Positions 24,414-35,489 of a stretch of DNA of 64,000 nucleotides are shown in pieces. Each line of letters opens with the position of its first letter. The stretch's first letter is position 1. The DNA is from Lithospermum erythrorhizon (Eukaryota > Streptophyta > Magnoliopsida > Boraginales > Boraginaceae): positions 579,409 to 643,408 of the forward strand of contig JADFUC010001567.1 in assembly GCA_019722365.1 (NCBI GenBank), given 5' to 3'. The notes under the pieces were generated by a model. It had not been told where the DNA came from. It worked only from the letters and a program-made list of their open reading frames with translations, and did no database searches. Position numbers and translations under genes: made by a program.

Positions 24414-24905
24414 TGATATGGATTGGATTAATTGTCTTGTGGCTTGAATTAATGGCGGGTATATAGAGATTGATAGGCTGGCAAAGTCAAATCAAGTCGA
24501 ATCGGGGCTCTCACAGGATGGGGTGTGATTGGCGCGTCTGAGGCACAGACTCTTTGGTATTTGCATAAATAAAATTAAGTATCTCCTTCGTTTAGAGGTA
24601 ATCTTGAGGCGAATAACTCTATTGTTCAATAGCTTTCAAAATACTCGAAACTAACTTAGGTATCGGAGTGGCTACGATCGACTTCGGTCGTGGTCTAGGT
24701 ACCCTAACCCCCCGGGTTTCGTCACGAGGCATGGAGGCGAGGAGAGCGGAATCACTATATTAGTAACCAGCTGCGGCAGGAGTGGGGGCGCATCCACGAC
24801 ACACCACCACGGGAATGCGCATCCCACTTGAGGCATCACAGGGCCCAAAGCAAGGAAGGCGGAGTCGGGGAGGAGCCGAAGGATTAGGCAGGGGATAAAT
24901 CACAG
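24414..24905 (+). mobile_element. 3' LTR of the Tat element
   Basis: Starts TGATATGG after the polypurine tract and contains AACTTAGGTATCGGAGTGG (near 24651), a block found near the R/U5 boundary of Tat LTRs, followed by CCCCCCGGGTTTCGTC. The right border, set near TCACA at 24905, is approximate. Beyond it F-box gene DNA begins. Confidence 0.55.
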
Positions 24906-24959
24906 AACATCGAAAAAGTAGATAATTAAAGGCTAAATTTTCGAATTATAAACACTCAT

Positions 24960-25205
24960 ACGACTACTTTATACTTACGTTCCGATGATGACAAAATAGA
25001 AGAAAATCAAATTACTATATTAGAAAGATACAACCAAGAGATTAGCCACTTACAACCATGTTTAAACTGATTGTGATGACTACACTTTTAACGACAAGCT
25101 TACAGTATTGCTTCCCAACATATAGATGGTTAGATATTGTGATCAACAATATGCATCTCCAGGAAATCGAATTGCATATTGCAACGAGCAAAAACCATAA
25201 CTACA
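24960..25205 (+). pseudogene. F-box gene fragment (copy of 34797-35046)
   Basis: It aligns end to end with the middle of the F-box gene 10 kb away. The first ~150 bp have several indels and substitutions, whereas 25114-25205 is almost identical (one difference seen). It ends abruptly at ACTACAA. Indels break the frame, so it is a dead duplicate. Confidence 0.9.
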
Positions 25206-25440
25206 AATATAAAAGATAATAAATACACCAATTGCTTATCCTAACCTTTATAAAATAACACTTTAACCGTAGGACTTTCACATTAGCAAAAGGCTGGATG
25301 AATCTTACAAAGGAATCAAAGAGCAGGTTGATATTAACATTTTCAGAATAAAAATCAACGAAACTAATATTAGCCTCAACCAAACATGCAAGCTAGTCTT
25401 CTAGTGAAATCTCAGGTGGTGATATAAACCAAAATCGAAC
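25206..25440 (-). pseudogene. F-box/LRR gene fragment in opposite orientation
   Basis: The minus strand reads PPEISLE..LACLVEANISFVDF then FIQPFANVKVLRLKCYF, the pattern of the leucine-rich region of plant F-box/LRR/FBD proteins. It abuts the plus-strand F-box fragment at about 25205. It does not match the part of the F-box gene present at 34668-35489, so it came from another family member or a missing part. Confidence 0.5.
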
Positions 25441-26229
25441 GTATTCAAGGGCGAATACCTAGTGACTTTGCTCGAAACCAACTAATGGTTGGATAGATCT
25501 AGCCGTTTTAGTGTAGATGATACTATATCAACAGGCATCGAAACTGTAGAGAATGCTAGAGTAATATAAATAATATATTGAACTGAATACTGTGCATTTT
25601 TGGCAACAAGTTGATTATGATTATTGCCCAGAATACTGTGCTGGTTGCTCCCATCTTCGACATACCCTGGAGACCTGCAAACAAGCCTCCAACAACACCT
25701 CTGCTGAGAATGCTGACACTACTATGCCCCCTACAGTTGACCTGGATACAGCTGCTCCTAAATAGCCACCCCCAAAGGAGTGAAGCGCAGGAATGGCCTA
25801 AGTCCACAAAAAGCCTGAGATTGTTTGCTTTAAGAAGCTTGCTTCAGTTACAACTTCTGATAAGGAAGAAGTCCAGTTGCTAACAAACTATGTACTTTTG
25901 GTGAGAGAGAAAGGATACCGTCACGGGAGAGGCTCTAACTTCTTAGGCCACGCTTCTATCTCCCACCTGCATCATTGCTCAATGGTGATTCACTTAGCGC
26001 CCCCAGAAGCCTTGTGGATTACCAACATGAGGATAACCTAAAACCTATTCTACCTTTCAAGCTGAATAACACCCCTACCTCTCCTGTAGCGAAGGATCAG
26101 GAGTCAACACTTGGTATGCCAGCCAAGGAAAACATTGGAAGATTCGATGCTGAATATAGAGGATCTTCAAGGAGATGAAGTTATTACTGGGCAGAAAGTT
26201 CCTCCCATTATTGATGGATAACACAAACA

Positions 26230-26850
26230 TGAGTTGGAACCTACGTGGGCTGGGGAATGTGTCCACATGTAGGAGATTAAACAACATGAAGAGGACCTAC
26301 AAGTTTAATCTTTTGGTCCTCTAAGAACCAATTATATCCCCAAAGAAATTAGATTATTATAGAAGAAAGTTTAAATTTGATGGTGCTATGGCAAATTGCA
26401 GTAACAAGATCTGGATATTCTGGAGTAGTGAATTGGAAGTTGAAGTCATTGAGGATAACATCCAATATGTGCACCTGAAAATTGCTTCTCCCTTATGTGC
26501 TCAGAAGATCATGCTCACAGCTGTGTATGCAGCCTGTAAAATCCCTGCCAGGAGGCAGCTTTGGACAGGCCTGGAATCAATGTCTGACACTCTCAATTGC
26601 GCTAGTTGTGGTGGGGCTTGCTGAACAAGTGAACAAGTGGGCTGCAATGGAAGATTTTAATGACTGTTTGCTGAACTGTAAACTGGAAGATGCAGGTTTT
26701 TTGGGCTCTACCTTCTCATGGACTAATGGCAGAAGATCTAAAGGTTGGATAGGGTGCTAGTTGGCTTAGCTTATGTTTGACCTTTTTTTAACAATTGAGG
26801 TAAAACAACTGGCTAAGACATTATCTGACCATGCTCCTATATATCTTTGG
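26230..26850 (+). pseudogene. LINE ORF2 endonuclease domain
   Basis: Starts MSWNLRGLGN, the standard ORF2 opening of plant L1 elements, and continues with RRLNNMKR, ANCSNKIWIFW, LTAVYAACKIPARRQLW, AMEDFNDCLL, STFSWTNGR and LSDHAPI (the SDH motif near 26824). Frameshifts occur near 26600 and 26760. This is the AP-type endonuclease that nicks target DNA. Confidence 0.85.
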
Positions 26851-27039
26851 AGATCCTCTATATATCTTATGGCTAAAGCTAAAAAGACTCAAGGCTTGCC
26901 TAAAGTCATGGAACAAAGAGGTGTTTGGTAATGTTGAAACACTAGTGGCACAGGCTGAGGAAGAGGTTCTAATATGTGAAGAAACTTATGAGCATACACA
27001 AAATCCTGCTAACAGAGAGCTCTCCATAAAGCTAAGGCA

Positions 27040-28440
27040 AAACATTTGAGATGCTTAGCTTATGAAGAGAATTATCTAGTGCAACCCAGTGGTTACAAAT
27101 GGCAGATGGAGGGAGATAAAAACATTGCATTTTACCACAACTATGTGAAAGAAGAGAATGAAGAGGCCTATTCGTGGAATTCATAAGGAGAGGGATTGGA
27201 TCATTGAAAAATCTGAACTGGCTAATTCTGGCATATCTTTTTTTAAGGAACTCTTCTCTGCACCAACTGCTACACCTGATTTGGACATGGAGGATTTCAT
27301 TCCAACCTTGGTTAGTCAGCAAGATAATGAGATGTTGCTAGGAACACCAACTATGGAGGAGGTCAAACAAGTTGTCTTATCTTTGAGCCAAGGCAGTGCT
27401 GCTGGTTGTGATGGATTCAATGGATATTTTTTCCATAACTTTTGGGAGCTCATAGCTGAAGATGTGTTGAATGCTGCACAATACTTCCTAAAAGGTCATA
27501 GAATGTCTCAGGCCGTTACCTCTACTGCTATTGCCTTAATTCCAAAAGTTGATCAACCTAAACACTGGATGGAATATAGGCCCATAAGTTTGTGCACCTA
27601 TGTGAATAAGATTATGACTAAAATTATCAACAACAGGCTAGGCCTTCTCCTTCCTAGACTGATTTCTGATTATCGGGCAGGCTTTGTACATGGAAGACTC
27701 ATCCAAGATAACATTTTACTAGCTCAAGAGATGCTGCATCATATTGATAAGGGGAGGAAGGAAGGCAATGTTATCCTAAATCTTGATATGTCCAAGGCTT
27801 TCGACAAGTTGTCCTGGACTTTCCTGCGCAACATCCTCAAGAAGTTTGGCTTTTCGGAGGCCTCGATTACTATTGTTATGCAGTGTGTTGATAATTCATG
27901 GTTCTCCCTGCTCATTAATGGTGAATCCTCAGGATATTTCAAATCTGAGCAAGGTGTTCGACATGGTGATCCTCTCTCTCTCCAGCATTGTTTATCCTAG
28001 CAGAGGAGTATCTTCTGAGGGGATTGCATAAACTTTTCATCTAGCATCCTGAACTTGCTTATCAGAGTGGCTCTCAGGTTCTGGTTACCAGCCTAGCATT
28101 TGCAGATGATGTGTTTATTTTTACAAATGGCTCAAAGGAGGCTTTATCCAAGCTCATGGGTTTGTTGGACCATTATCAATTGGTTTCTGGGCAAACAGTT
28201 GATAAAGAAGAGAGAACTTGTGTGCTCTCTGCAAAAGCATCCCCAGCCAGAGTGAGTATTGTGCTCAAGGTTATTGGATTAAAAAAGGACGAATTACCTT
28301 ACTTAGGCATTCCTCTCTACGAACGGAGGAAACAGGCCTTCCTTTATGATGATATGATAGAAAAGGTAAGGGCTATGCTTGCCTCATCTAGCTCTAACTT
28401 CCTATCCTTTGGGGAAGAATTACTCTGCTACAATCAATCT
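27040..28440 (+). pseudogene. LINE ORF2 reverse transcriptase domain
   Basis: The longest open run (27158-28000, 280 residues) contains MKRPIRGIHKE, the finger motif VLSLSQGSAAGCDGFNGYFF, IALIPKVDQPKHWMEYRPIS, QDNILLAQEM, the NLDMSKAFDKLSW box and GVRHGDPLS. After a frameshift at ~28000 the catalytic box LAFADDVFIF (28096-28125) is intact, followed by YLGIPLYERR. The catalytic Asp residues are present, but stops and a frameshift make the ORF non-functional. Confidence 0.9.
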
Positions 28441-28799
28441 TAACTGCCTTGCCAATTTATTACCTGCAAGTGATGAAAATGCTAGTGAAAGTAAGGCAAA
28501 AGCTTGAAAGAACTCTTAACAAGTTTCTATGGGATGGTATTCCTTGGTGCAGCTGGGCAAAGGTTTGTGCACCTTTTGAGGAAGGGGGGCTCAACATTAG
28601 GTCCTTTGAGGACATACACACCACATTTATGTACAAGTACTGGTTTAGACTTTGGGCTCAGCATGATCCTACTAAACTGGAAGGGACTACAGTGAGAGAA
28701 TTCTGGCAGAATGGACACTGGGATATAGCTAAGCTATCTCAGGTGGTCTCCCAAGAGTTGGTGCAGAAAATCCAAGAGGTATTCATTGATATTGGCACA

Positions 28800-29430
28800 A
28801 CAGATAAGCTTTTATGGAAGATGTTCAAAGATGGAGAATTCTCATTCAAAGATACACATGAGGAGATCAGATGCAGAAAGCTCCTTTACCCTTTCATTCT
28901 ATGATTTGGCATTCCAATATTCCCAGGAAGAATGTCCTTCCTCACTTGAAGATTATTGAATAATTGGCTACCTGTGGATGAGATAACTGCAAAATGGGGA
29001 ATTCAAATGGCTTCTAAATGTATATGTTGCAGCCAAGCAGAGACTATTGAACATGTGTTCTTTTCTAACATAATTGTAGATAGGATTTGGCAGCATTTTG
29101 CTAGCTTCGTTGGAATCAGCCATAGCACCTTTATAAATTTCCAGCAAGTACTCACAGCCTGGTCCTTAAATGCGCCTGAGAAGGGTCATATCAGGCAGGT
29201 GGTGCGCCTCCAAAGGTGCTGGGCTAAACCTGATAAAGGGAGACTGAAGTTAAACATTGACGCAACCTTTAGTAATAACAATTCTGGATATGGTGCAATC
29301 ATCCGTGATAGCAATGGTACATCGGTGTGGGCCTTGGGAGAAAAGGGGTGGAACCAGACAGCACTGGAGGCAGAAATTGATGCTACTATGGCAGCACTGA
29401 AGTGGAGCACTGGTCTGGGCTAAGAAACTT
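28800..29430 (+). pseudogene. LINE ORF2 zf-RVT and RNase H region
   Basis: The zf-RVT segment NNWLPVDEITAKWG..CICCSQAETIEHVFF lies at 28956-29065. RNase H (RVT_3 type) follows at 29230-29430: LKLNIDATFSNNNSGYGAII, RDSNGTSVWALG and ALEAEIDATMAALKW with the acidic residues kept. It ends with a stop at 29421-29423. The region between it and 28443 reads in another frame (28449-28904). Confidence 0.8.
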
Positions 29431-29951
29431 ATTGTGGAAGTGCACTCCCTCACCATTGTGAGAATGATAAGAGACAATGTGGCACAATGACAGATTCATA
29501 ACAAAATTGCTCATATTTCTTCTATTCTTATCTATTCCAGGTCATGTTTGGCATATGTTCACAGGGAGAGAAACACTACAACAGATTGGGTGGCCAAGCA
29601 TACACTATAGAGCGAGCAAGCATTCACTTGGGATGGCACTACAGCTAATTACAACTTAGGAAAGTGCTTTGTTTGGAGCAGATGGAAGTTCCCTATGTCA
29701 GACTTGGATAATCTTAGCTGGACATTTGCACAAACACCTTACAGGAGCCCCCAATTCTATTTTAGGGCTTTTTAATTTTTTCATTAGGTCACTGGCTTTT
29801 GTTATTGCGATTGAGCCCCGCTTTTTACTCTAGTTACGCTTTAAGCCGCTTATTTCTTTCTTTATTGGGTATTCCACCCCAAAACTATTGTAATGACGTT
29901 TTACTTCATTTTTTTAATGCGAAAGCCCCAGACGAGGGTTTAACCAAAAAA

Positions 29952-31210
29952 AATATTTGAGTCTCGTTGGAAACACCCGATCGAGGTTTGATCGAACTAC
30001 TGTCGAGTCTTTGTCCTGATCCGAATTTCGATAAAGCCTAGATATCTACATATTTCACATGATCATTTTAAATGTAATGTGGGCCAGTACACGTTATTTT
30101 ATAACTTTTCAATGCATTGTTATAATATTATGAAGTTGGAGGTACTGTAAGAAACTTATAAATGAGTTAGAGCACTATTATGAACATTTCAAAATGTCTC
30201 AATTTGCGTTTCATCAATTGTGTTCTGGGGCAGTTATATTGTTAGAATAAAATAAATATTATTCATTATTAACTTTCCTTACATAAGAAAACTTCTATTG
30301 ATGTGATGACTACAAGATTTTACTTTGTTTAGAAATTCGATAAAAACATGATCCATTGATGTGTAAGTACTACTTATTCAATTTTAAATATAGTAGTTCT
30401 ATATTTTATGAATGGAAGATTGATTGTAAAATAAATTTGTGATGCACTCTCAATAAAAAACTCCGGAAGTGAAGAAATTTTCAATAAAAAATTGTCACAA
30501 ATTGTCTTATGAGATAATTTTTTCAACATTTCCCTTAAACACATTTTCGTTTACAAGCTTTGTGTGGAGTGTTGCCACGTTAAATTGGACCGGTTATATG
30601 AATATAATCCTTCCACTCATTTCTATGTTGATTGATTTTATCTATTAAGTCATAAACTCTAGATCAATTGATATAATCTATGTCCAAAACTTTTTTTTAT
30701 CTTCCTCTTTCTCTATATCCATTGTGAATATATATGGTAACTTCATACTTTTTGTTGATGTATCTATTAAACTTCTTCTAACATGATCATGTACATACCA
30801 TATTAAGTGGTTCTCTTATATTTTATCCTTAATTGGGTAATTTTTTATTTCTCGCGAACGATTATTTAGATTTTATCTTTTGTTAATGGCTCAAAATCTA
30901 GTATCTCAGCGTTAAATGCTTGATTTCTCAAAATTTCAATAATGTTCCCTATGATCAATATTAGTGTTGGGGCTAATATTCAACCAAAATATTAATAATG
31001 TTCCCTATGATCAATATTAGTGTTGGGGCTAATATTCAACCTAATGTCAACTTAGTCATATGACCAAAAGGACAACCTGGTCACAAACTCCTTAAAATTC
31101 AACAACATGGATTACGCTTTCTAAAATGATTTGAGTCATAAGCTACTTAGCGAAAACGACTTGATCACATTTCCTCAGGTTGACATGTTTTTTCCGAATG
31201 TGAAATATCA
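29952..31210. other. AT-rich intergenic DNA
   Basis: No gene is recognised. A 56-bp tandem duplication is listed separately. Confidence 0.5.
30938..31047. repeat. 56-bp direct tandem duplication
   Basis: A block beginning AATGTTCCCTATGATC and including TTAGTGTTGGGGCTAATATT occurs at 30941 and again at 30997, with almost no differences. This suggests a recent local duplication. Confidence 0.9.
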
Positions 31211-31750
31211 CTCCCTCCATTTCAAAAAAATTGTCTAGTTTATTTTCAATTATCAAAACTGATAAACTTTATAGTCTTAAATGACATTTGACACATATAA
31301 CTTCGATATAAATCAGAATGATCAAGTTCAGGGGCGGAGCCAGAATTTAACATAAGGGGGGCCAAAAAAATTTAAATTATTATTAAAAAATTGAATGTAT
31401 AAATTTATAATTTTATATAAGTACAAATTAATATTTTTTGATATTTTAAGTAGGATGGATTATATTTTATTTAAATTTAAAGGGGCCCAAAGCATAAAAA
31501 CTCATTAAATTATCAAATTTTATAAAAAAAAAAAAAGAATGTCAAATTTTAGAAATATTGGGGGGGGCATGGACACCCTTGGCCATAGGTGGCTCCACCC
31601 CACGATCATGTTAATAGTAAAACATTAAAGCTTGGCATCTGATATAATTTTCATCAAATATTATAAAATATATATTAAAATAATTAAAGTAAAAATTAAA
31701 AAATTCAATCATCAAAATTCAATTAGACAACCTTCATGAGAAGGAAATAG
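31211..31750. mobile_element. Stowaway-like MITE interrupted by a hAT MITE
   Basis: The left end is CTCCCTCCATTTCAAAAAAA and TTGTCTAG; the right end, TTAGACAA..GAGAAGGAAATAG before TA, is its imperfect inverted copy. Without the 276-bp nested element the unit is ~264 bp, a normal Stowaway size. Confidence 0.6.
31329..31604. mobile_element. hAT-type MITE (CAGGGGCGGAGCC ends)
   Basis: The left terminus CAGGGGCGGAGCCAGAA and the right terminus GGTGGCTCCACCCCA are inverted repeats of a well-known plant hAT MITE type. The flanks ATCAAGTT (31321-31328) and ATCATGTT (31605-31612) form an 8-bp target duplication with one mismatch. There is no coding capacity. Confidence 0.85.
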
Positions 31751-32555
31751 TAATATATTATATAAATGCATAAAGTGTAGAAAGCGAAATCGCCTTTAGA
31801 ATTCATGATAGGATTCTACGGAGGAGGTGAATCGCGAGGATGTGCGCCAGTAGTCGGGGAGGAGGCTTATTTCAAACCACTTTAGTACTAGATTACATTA
31901 CTTGCGCCTTCAGTATGAAGAGGTTAGGGTGCGGCATTTAGCCCATTTTGTGTTTCCTTTACCGGTTAGTATGCCCGGGGCAAATAGAAATCAATATATA
32001 TCACATATCATGTAGTTACCTTCAAGATCACATTAGAAATATAAAAACTCAGATTGAAAAAACATAAAATACAAAACAGCCAAATGATGGAAATATAGTG
32101 AACAAACCCGAATAAAAAAAAGAAAAAATAAAATAAATTTAAATAAAATTGAAATGATTTTAAATGAAATTGAATATAATTAAAACAAAACAGAGTTTGT
32201 CTGGTAATAAATTGAAATAAAACGAAGTTTACCAGGCGAATTACGATTCAATTCAACCGAAGAATTTCGATTAAAATTACTAAATGGAAATCGATTTGAA
32301 TTATAAAACGTCCATTAACAACTATAACTAGAAACCCACCCATGACCTTGAACCACTTGTCCAAGCATCATTACTTCTTCATGATTGATCATTAGTAGTG
32401 CAAATCTCAAGTCATTGATCATTAAGATTTAAGAATTTCTTCACAAGCAATAGGAGAGTTCGATTACATTTTATAGTTGTACATATAAAAGCCAACTCAT
32501 ACCCTTTTTTTTTCATTTTTCTAGGACCAAATGAATAAATAACTCCTAAATCTTA
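31751..32555. other. Intergenic DNA
   Basis: AT-rich. A more GC-balanced patch at 31795-31990 looks repeat-derived but was not recognised. Confidence 0.4.
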
Positions 32556-32851
32556 CTCCCTCCAATTCATAATAGGACATTTAAGAAGATGACACATATA
32601 TTAATGAAAAGGTAAAAATTACTATTTTAACCCTATTTTACTAATGATTAGATAATGCAAACTGCACCTGCAATTCTACACCTAAACATCTCCATAGAAA
32701 GTAAATGAAAGAGGGAGGAGAGGAATGCTTTTGGTCTGTAAAGTTCAGAGGATAATAGGGTCAAAGAGGGAAAGAAAGAGTAATTTGTGTCTTGGAAGAT
32801 CAGAACGTCTGTAAAAATGGCCCAAACGTCTTAAGATTAAATTGGAGGGAG
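32556..32851. mobile_element. Stowaway-like MITE
   Basis: Starts CTCCCTCCAATTCATAATAG after TA and ends TTAAATTGGAGGGAG. It is ~296 bp with inverted termini and no ORF. Confidence 0.75.
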
Positions 32852-32861
32852 TCATGTATGT

Positions 32862-33028
32862 CCTTCATTCCTTTTTGTTATACATGTTTAATTTTGTATC
32901 ATGTTTTAGGTAAATTTAAATTTGTATGTATCACAAACTTGATTTTTCCTCCATCTTATTAAATTCAAACAAGAATAAATTTTGAGATTGCTAAATAAGA
33001 AAAATTTCATAAGAACAAATGGAGGGAG
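32862..33028. mobile_element. Second short Stowaway-like MITE
   Basis: The left end TCCTTCATTCCTTTTTGTTA and the right end AGAACAAATGGAGGGAG before TA are imperfect inverted repeats. It lies directly beside the previous MITE. Confidence 0.45.
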
Positions 33029-33029
33029 T

Positions 33030-34500
33030 ATATGTTATCAATTAGTCCAAATTTTTTCAACTATGATAATAAATTTGAAGGCTACAAGTCATAAAGACTT
33101 CAGGTGATATAAAGAGCTCAATTTGCATCATCATCTTCGTTTGACTAATACACCATCCAAGTCCATGTCACAACTAACACCCTCAAAGTGCAACAAAGAG
33201 GAGTCATATGTCATAGATTGTGTTTAAATTCCTTAACATCGACGTGAGTACTCAAACCATAAACCTCTTTGTTCAAGGATATGATACCATTACTCTGTTG
33301 GGAAAAAATTGATTAAACTAAAGAATCAAGTATTTGAATTATAGGTCCGGCCCTTCTTACCCCTTTAGGTGGAATCCTTAAAAGAATTCGGACATGTTGT
33401 ATACAAATTATTTCGGATAAGAAATTAAATTAGTCCACGAATTATTAACTTTAATTTCTTCATGAGTCGGCTAATATAATTAATGTCAAACATTCCACTA
33501 ATGTAGTTCATTACTATTGATTAATTATAATTCAAATTAAAGTTATGATAATTAATATCATTTATTATTATTGATTAATTATGATTCAGATTAAAATTAT
33601 ATCATTAATACTTTCCAGTATTTTTATTACCTTAAAGTTTTTAAATAATTAAGGGACCTTTTACTAAGCTCAATTTTTATGATTCTAGCTATTTTAAAAT
33701 AATTTTATATATTACTAAAGTTAGGTGATCAATTTTCTCATTTTTGTTATTTTATTAGCAATTACTACATTGTAATCTGAAAGTCTTTAATTTATATCAA
33801 TTATTAAAATTGAAACAAAGATTGTAGGTTTAAAAGACATGCATAACTTTAATTTGAATAAAAAATTATAATATTAGTACTAAAATAGATTGAAAAGATT
33901 ATGTTTGGATATATATTCATAAAAATATTCTACATCATTCACAAAAAATATTTAAATTTGAATGAGTGATATAGGAATAGAAAGGATTATAAAATAAGAT
34001 ATATATCAATAACAAACTAGTCAAATAAATAATTTTAACACCTTCAATTAGGATTTCTAATAATCAAACATCTAAAAATTATAAATTCAATGAGTTTGGT
34101 CAAGTGAACCCTAAATTATTACTCCCGTTAAGTTTATGAATGCTATTTCCCCTTTTACATTCCCCAAGTTTATAAAGCGATTCTAAATATCATGTTCTTC
34201 ATTTTCCTTGATAAATAATTGAATGGCTAATTAAAATATTAATCAATACGTACTCCGTAAGGTAAGTAATGTGTTAACAAACAATTATGCACCTTTCATT
34301 CTTTATTAAATATCAATTAAAAGATATGAAAAATTAAATAGTGTATTATCACATCAAATAAATTCAAAGGATAGTTTAGGACTAATATTATTATTCAACC
34401 AATTTTTTAAATTCTAGCAAAAGTAAACTGTTCTCTAAAATTATGGATGGAGCGAGGGAGTATTAAATAATAAATAATTGAAATTATTTTCCGGGATGAA
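33030..34500. other. AT-rich intergenic DNA upstream of the F-box gene
   Basis: No gene is seen. A GATGGAGCGAGGGAGTA sequence at ~34445 looks like the end of another Stowaway-type MITE whose other end was not located. Confidence 0.4.
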
Positions 34501-34519
34501 CGAGTCCACGTTGCGATCA

Positions 34520-34527
34520 TATAAATA
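34520..34527 (+). promoter_or_regulatory. TATA box of the F-box gene
   Basis: TATAAATA lies ~140 bp upstream of the preferred ATG (34668), with an in-frame upstream ATG at 34599. Confidence 0.55.
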
Positions 34528-34667
34528 GACCCACTCCATTAAGAAATTTCTATAGAGTCATGGTTCCGTCAGGAAAAGGAGATCATATATGGTAATTTTT
34601 GTTAGGAAAAGGTCTAAATATAATAGTATATGTTAAGATGCTTTGTTCTGAAATCAATCAAAGCACT

Positions 34668-35489
34668 ATGGGACATGATCATGAAGATCGTTTGTCACAA
34701 TTACCTGAAACAATTATCAATCAAATTCTTTCTTACCTTCCAGAAAAACAAGTACCTCAAATTTACTTATTGTCAAAAACCTTCCTACAATTTATGGCTA
34801 CACGATCGACTTTATACTTACGTTTAACCGATGATGACAAAATACGAAAGAAAATCGATGCTATATTAGAAAGATACAACCAAGAAAGATTAGCCATAAC
34901 CAAGTTTAAACTGATTGTGATGACTACACTCAAAGACAAAAACGTTATTGCTTCAACATATAGATGGTTAGATATTGTGATCAACAATATGCATCTCCAG
35001 GAAATCGAATTGCATATTGCAACGAGCAAAAACAATAACTACAACGTTCCTATTGGTATCTTCTCCGTAAAGAATCTGAGGGGTTTATGGATCACTGGCA
35101 TCAATAAATCCGTATCATTAAGTTGTGATGCATGTCAATTCGATAAACAGATATCCGGGTTACGTTCTTTAAGGACTATGCGATTTCATGACCTTAAAAT
35201 CGTGTCATGGTTACTTAAGAAGTTGATTTCGAATTGCGTGAACATTGAGAATTTGTTCCTGAATCGTTTGGATTCTCCAGGTCTGGAAAAAATTGAAGTT
35301 CATGAGCTAGAAAAGATCAACAAACTGCATATCAGATTTTGTGAGGGATTAAAAGATATTGACATCAAGAATGCACCAAATTTGGAAAGTGTAAAGGTTG
35401 TCTATTACTCCAACACAACTCGACCGAATATTAGAATACTTGGTGCTGAAAAGTTGACACACGTTACCATCGATGAGATAAATAAATAA
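34668..35489 (+). CDS. F-box/LRR-like protein (single exon)
   Basis: Predicted substrate receptor of an SCF ubiquitin ligase. Start 34668 is chosen because MGHDHEDRLSQLPETIIN is the usual F-box opening; an in-frame ATG at 34599 would add 23 residues of no known type. F-box: residues ~7-50 (DRLSQLPE..ILSYLPEKQ..YLLSKTF). Then a YLRLTDDDK..ERYNQERLAITKFKL linker and degenerate leucine-rich repeats (LRGLWITGI, LRSLRTMRFHDLK, NCVNIENLFLNRLDSPGLEK, APNLESVKVVYY, EKLTHVTID). It is 273 residues, shorter than the ~400-450 typical of F-box/LRR/FBD proteins, with no FBD domain, so it may be C-terminally truncated or a compact member. A dead partial copy lies at 24960-25205. Confidence 0.8.
   Translation: MGHDHEDRLSQLPETIINQILSYLPEKQVPQIYLLSKTFLQFMATRSTLYLRLTDDDKIRKKIDAILERYNQERLAITKFKLIVMTTLKDKNVIASTYRWLDIVINNMHLQEIELHIATSKNNNYNVPIGIFSVKNLRGLWITGINKSVSLSCDACQFDKQISGLRSLRTMRFHDLKIVSWLLKKLISNCVNIENLFLNRLDSPGLEKIEVHELEKINKLHIRFCEGLKDIDIKNAPNLESVKVVYYSNTTRPNIRILGAEKLTHVTIDEINK

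Larger units (their letters stand above)
16540..24905 (+). mobile_element. Tat-lineage Ty3/Gypsy retrotransposon, 5'-truncated, with nested solo LTRs
   Basis: Order on the plus strand: RNase H remnant (16540-16946), nested solo LTR, integrase (17950-19082), ~95-bp tandem array (19255-20280), antisense ORF (24090-20580) with a second nested solo LTR, polypurine tract (24402-24413), and 3' LTR from 24414. This order (pol, repeat-rich 3' region, antisense gene, LTR) is that of the Tat lineage, which includes Grande- and Retand-like elements. The integrase sequence VAVDYFSKWVEVMPL and the LTR block CTTAGGTATCGGAGTG also fit Tat. The 5' LTR, gag, protease and reverse transcriptase are not found. 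The right edge is placed at a CACA near 24905 and is approximate. Confidence 0.75.
25590..29951 (+). mobile_element. L1-type non-LTR retrotransposon (plant LINE), decayed
   Basis: Domains occur in the order of plant L1 elements: ORF1 zinc knuckle (YCPEYCAGC..H..ETCK, 25615-25680), endonuclease (26230-26850), reverse transcriptase (27040-28440), zf-RVT region (28800-29090), RNase H of the RVT_3 type (29230-29430), a 3' untranslated tail and an A-run near 29945-29951. Many frameshifts and stops separate long open runs. Coding signal is well kept, so the insertion is only moderately old. The 5' start is uncertain, and target duplications were not found. Confidence 0.88.
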
